From Azotobacter chroococcum (GTDB taxonomy: Bacteria; Pseudomonadota; Gammaproteobacteria; Pseudomonadales; Pseudomonadaceae), in the NCBI RefSeq assembly GCF_004339665.1, contig NZ_SMMU01000002.1:186001-250000 (forward strand): 64,000 nucleotides of DNA, given 5' to 3'. The translations under genes and the position numbers were made by a program. Positions 60,217 through 64,000 of this stretch are shown one piece after another. The notes beneath the pieces were generated by a model. The model searched no databases, was not told where the DNA came from, and saw only the letters and a list, made by a program, of their open reading frames with translations. The stretch's first letter is position 1; every line of letters starts with the position of its first letter.

Positions 60217-60729
60217 TCAGGGAGTCAGGCGGAGGGTCATGGCGCCCAGTTCGAGCTGGCCCTGGGCCTGGAAGTGTTCGGCCTGCGCGGGCGGCCAGGT
60301 GAAGGCCGCGCCCAGCAGTTCGCGCTTGCCGCCCTGGCGGGCCACCTCGACCATCAGATGGTATTCGCCGGCCGGCAGATCCTTGAACGGTGCGCGGTCG
60401 TCGCTGAAGGTCAAGCGGTGCACGCCGACCGGGCGGGTCGCGCCGCTGACGCCGTCCACCGGCATGTCGAGGTGGCGACCGCTGATCTGCCACCACTGGC
60501 GCAGGGAGTTGAGCCACTTCTCGCCCTTGTTGTTCTTCATCTTCATGCCATACCAGACTGCCAGGTCGGCGACGTGCGTCTTGTCCGGCCGCTGCAGCCA
60601 GACGGCGACATAGGGGCGATGGTACTCGGCGACCTCCAGGCGGGGGATTTCCAGACCGATTTCCAGCTCGGCGGCGAAGGCCGGCGCGGCGAACAGCGCG
60701 CAGAGGGGCAGCAGCAGGCGGTGACGCAT
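60217..60729 (-). CDS. DUF2271 periplasmic protein
   Basis: This 170-residue protein has a signal peptide (RLLLPLCALFAAPAFA). The DUF2271 domain includes YVAVWLQRPDKTHVADLAVW, WLNSLRQWWQISGRHLDMPV, DGVSGATRPVG and PAGEYHLMVEVARQGGKREL. Such genes occur beside PepSY-TM and flavin-transfer genes linked to iron or redox in the envelope. The stop lies 11 bp from the MFS gene end. Eleven bases separate it from the PepSY gene upstream. Confidence 0.85.
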   Translation of the reverse strand: MRHRLLLPLCALFAAPAFAAELEIGLEIPRLEVAEYHRPYVAVWLQRPDKTHVADLAVWYGMKMKNNKGEKWLNSLRQWWQISGRHLDMPVDGVSGATRPVGVHRLTFSDDRAPFKDLPAGEYHLMVEVARQGGKRELLGAAFTWPPAQAEHFQAQGQLELGAMTLRLTP

Positions 60730-60740
60730 GGATGACTCCT

Positions 60741-61340
60741 TCAATGGGCGAACAGCAGGACGATCAGCAGCGGCAGCAGCAGGCCGAGGCCGGTCAGCGG
60801 CCAGGTGCTCGGGCGGAAAGCGGCCTGGCGCTGCAGAAGCAGCAGCCCGGTGAGGCTGAAGATCACGCAAACCCCGGCGAAGGCATCGATGAACCAGCCC
60901 CAGGCCTCGCCGGTATTGCGGCCCTTGTGCAGGTCGTTGAGCCAGGCGATCCAGCCGCGGTCGGTGGACTCGTACTCCAGCGCGCCGGACGCGAGGTCCA
61001 GGCTCAGCCAGGCATCGCCGCCCGGCCGGAGCAGGCCGATGTACAGCGCGCCGTCGGTCCACTCGGCCTCGGTCCCGGCCAGGCGGATGTCCAGCTCGCC
61101 CTCCAGCCACTGCTGCAGCGCCGGCGGCAGGCCGGCCTCGGGCACCGCCGCCAGCAGGTCGGCCTGCAGGGGCGCGGGCAGCCGGGCGCTGCGGTTCTCC
61201 ACCTGCGGACGGCTTTCGATCTGCGCGGCGTGGTTGAGGGTGATGCCGGTAATGGCGAACAGCAGCATGCCCGCCAGGCAGAGGGCGGAGCTGATCCAGT
61301 GCCATTGGCGAAGGGTGCCGAGCCGGAGGGAGCGGGGCAT
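60741..61340 (-). CDS. PepSY-associated membrane protein
   Basis: This 199-residue protein has an N-terminal helix (WHWISSALCLAGMLLFAITG) with TLNHAAQI, a periplasmic PepSY-like region (LSLDLASGALEYESTDRGWI), NDLHKGRNTGEAWGWFIDAF and two C-terminal helices. It resembles the PepSY-TM subunits of iron or siderophore reductases. ATG 61340 is chosen because AGGA lies before it; the upstream GTG lacks one. Operon with the DUF2271 gene. Confidence 0.85.
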   Translation of the reverse strand: MPRSLRLGTLRQWHWISSALCLAGMLLFAITGITLNHAAQIESRPQVENRSARLPAPLQADLLAAVPEAGLPPALQQWLEGELDIRLAGTEAEWTDGALYIGLLRPGGDAWLSLDLASGALEYESTDRGWIAWLNDLHKGRNTGEAWGWFIDAFAGVCVIFSLTGLLLLQRQAAFRPSTWPLTGLGLLLPLLIVLLFAH

Positions 61341-61550
61341 TGCAAAGTCCTGCACGAAAGGGAGGAGCGCTACGGGGCAGGCACTTTATTGACTTTTCGG
61401 CTGGGGCGCGAGGGGTTTACAAACGGCATGCGTTCGCATTGCTGCCCGCTCCGGAGGAGAGCGGGATGGCGTTCGCGGTGCGCCCCGGGCGGCGCCACGA
61501 AATCCCGTTCGGACAGCCAGCCGGCGCCGGCCTCGGCTGGCGGTGCGGAA

Positions 61551-63827
<2,277 letters not shown>

Positions 63828-63947
63828 GGCAAGGACCGGGGCGGAGAAAAACGGGCGCGCAATATAGCACAAAAAATGAGCAGAAAGCCGAGCGAAACAC
63901 TCGGCTATAGGCCGGATTCCGCCCGCTCGGGCGGGCCGGGCGTGCGG

Positions 63948-64000
63948 CTAGAAACGGTAGCGCCGCGGCACCCGCGCGGTCACCCGGGTCAGCAGCTCGT
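63948..64000 (-). CDS. C-terminal end of a gene, possibly alanine racemase
   Basis: Only 16 codons are inside the window: ELLTRVTARVPRRYRF and a stop. Alanine racemases often end YELLxxxxxRVPRxY, and alr lies near dnaB and ygiQ in pseudomonads, which suggests alr. The stretch is too short to be certain. A GC-rich hairpin (CCGCCCG/CGGGCGG near 63919-63934) lies just beyond the stop. Confidence 0.4.
   Translation of the reverse strand, partial: ELLTRVTARVPRRYRF

Overview
The window is a high-GC gammaproteobacterial chromosome segment from the Pseudomonadaceae. From about 27.5 kb to 58.9 kb it carries the order ahpA, serB, (dehydrogenase), fimX, psd, rhdA, rsgA, orn, queG, nnr, tsaE, amiB, mutL, miaA, hfq, hflX, hflK, hflC, DUF2065, hisZ, purA, tRNA-Leu, rnr, rlmB, rpsF, rpsR, DUF2232, rplI, dnaB. 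As I remember it, this is the Pseudomonas aeruginosa PA4961-PA4931 order. Pseudomonas or the closely related Azotobacter fits best. The rhodanese has the 271-residue length and the Cys230 loop of the RhdA enzymes of those genera. Species cannot be fixed from the window alone.

Layout. 1-3.1 kb: a sugar-acid locus on the minus strand, with a TctC-type binding protein (partial), a frameshifted glucarate dehydratase gudD, an unidentified broken reading frame and a TIM-barrel sugar isomerase. 3.3-7.1 kb: aquaporin aqpZ, a GH5 glucanase and an ABC exporter-like protein whose ATPase motifs are eroded. 7.5-13.6 kb: an accessory stretch with a conserved periplasmic protein, small membrane proteins, an arylamine N-acetyltransferase, a secreted DUF4157 metallopeptidase-like protein with a three-fold cysteine repeat, about 1.6 kb of AT-richer DNA with only small or fragmentary frames, and a patatin. 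13.6-16.2 kb: two DUF4136 lipoproteins, cmoM and a MazG-like pyrophosphohydrolase. 16.2-20.6 kb: the acidic amino acid uptake operon gltIJKL with periplasmic asparaginase, behind a good sigma54 promoter match. 20.7-24.4 kb: methionine sulfoxide reductase msrPQ and a fadB2x/fadAx-like pair. 24.4-27.2 kb: two small genes and a yjfL-yjfM-yjfC type operon whose last gene is broken. A MITE-like element lies at 27.2-27.5 kb.

The core block joins serine synthesis, twitching motility signalling (fimX), phospholipid synthesis, ribosome maturation, RNA decay (orn, rnr), tRNA modification (queG, tsaE, miaA), metabolite repair, cell wall splitting, mismatch repair, the hfq-hflX-hflKC regulatory set, histidine and purine synthesis, and the S6/S18/L9-helicase operon. 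The motAB and flgZ genes that sit here in P. aeruginosa are absent. After dnaB come an MFS transporter, a convergent DUF2271/PepSY pair, ygiQ and the end of what may be alr.

The most unusual features are the DUF4157 protein with exactly repeated CX6CX11CXC modules, the degenerate ABC ATPase, the MITE-like palindrome, and a run of decaying genes (gudD, yjfC-like, a zinc alcohol dehydrogenase, and a frame broken by an 8-bp tandem repeat). No CRISPR array, intact insertion sequence, prophage or rRNA operon was seen.
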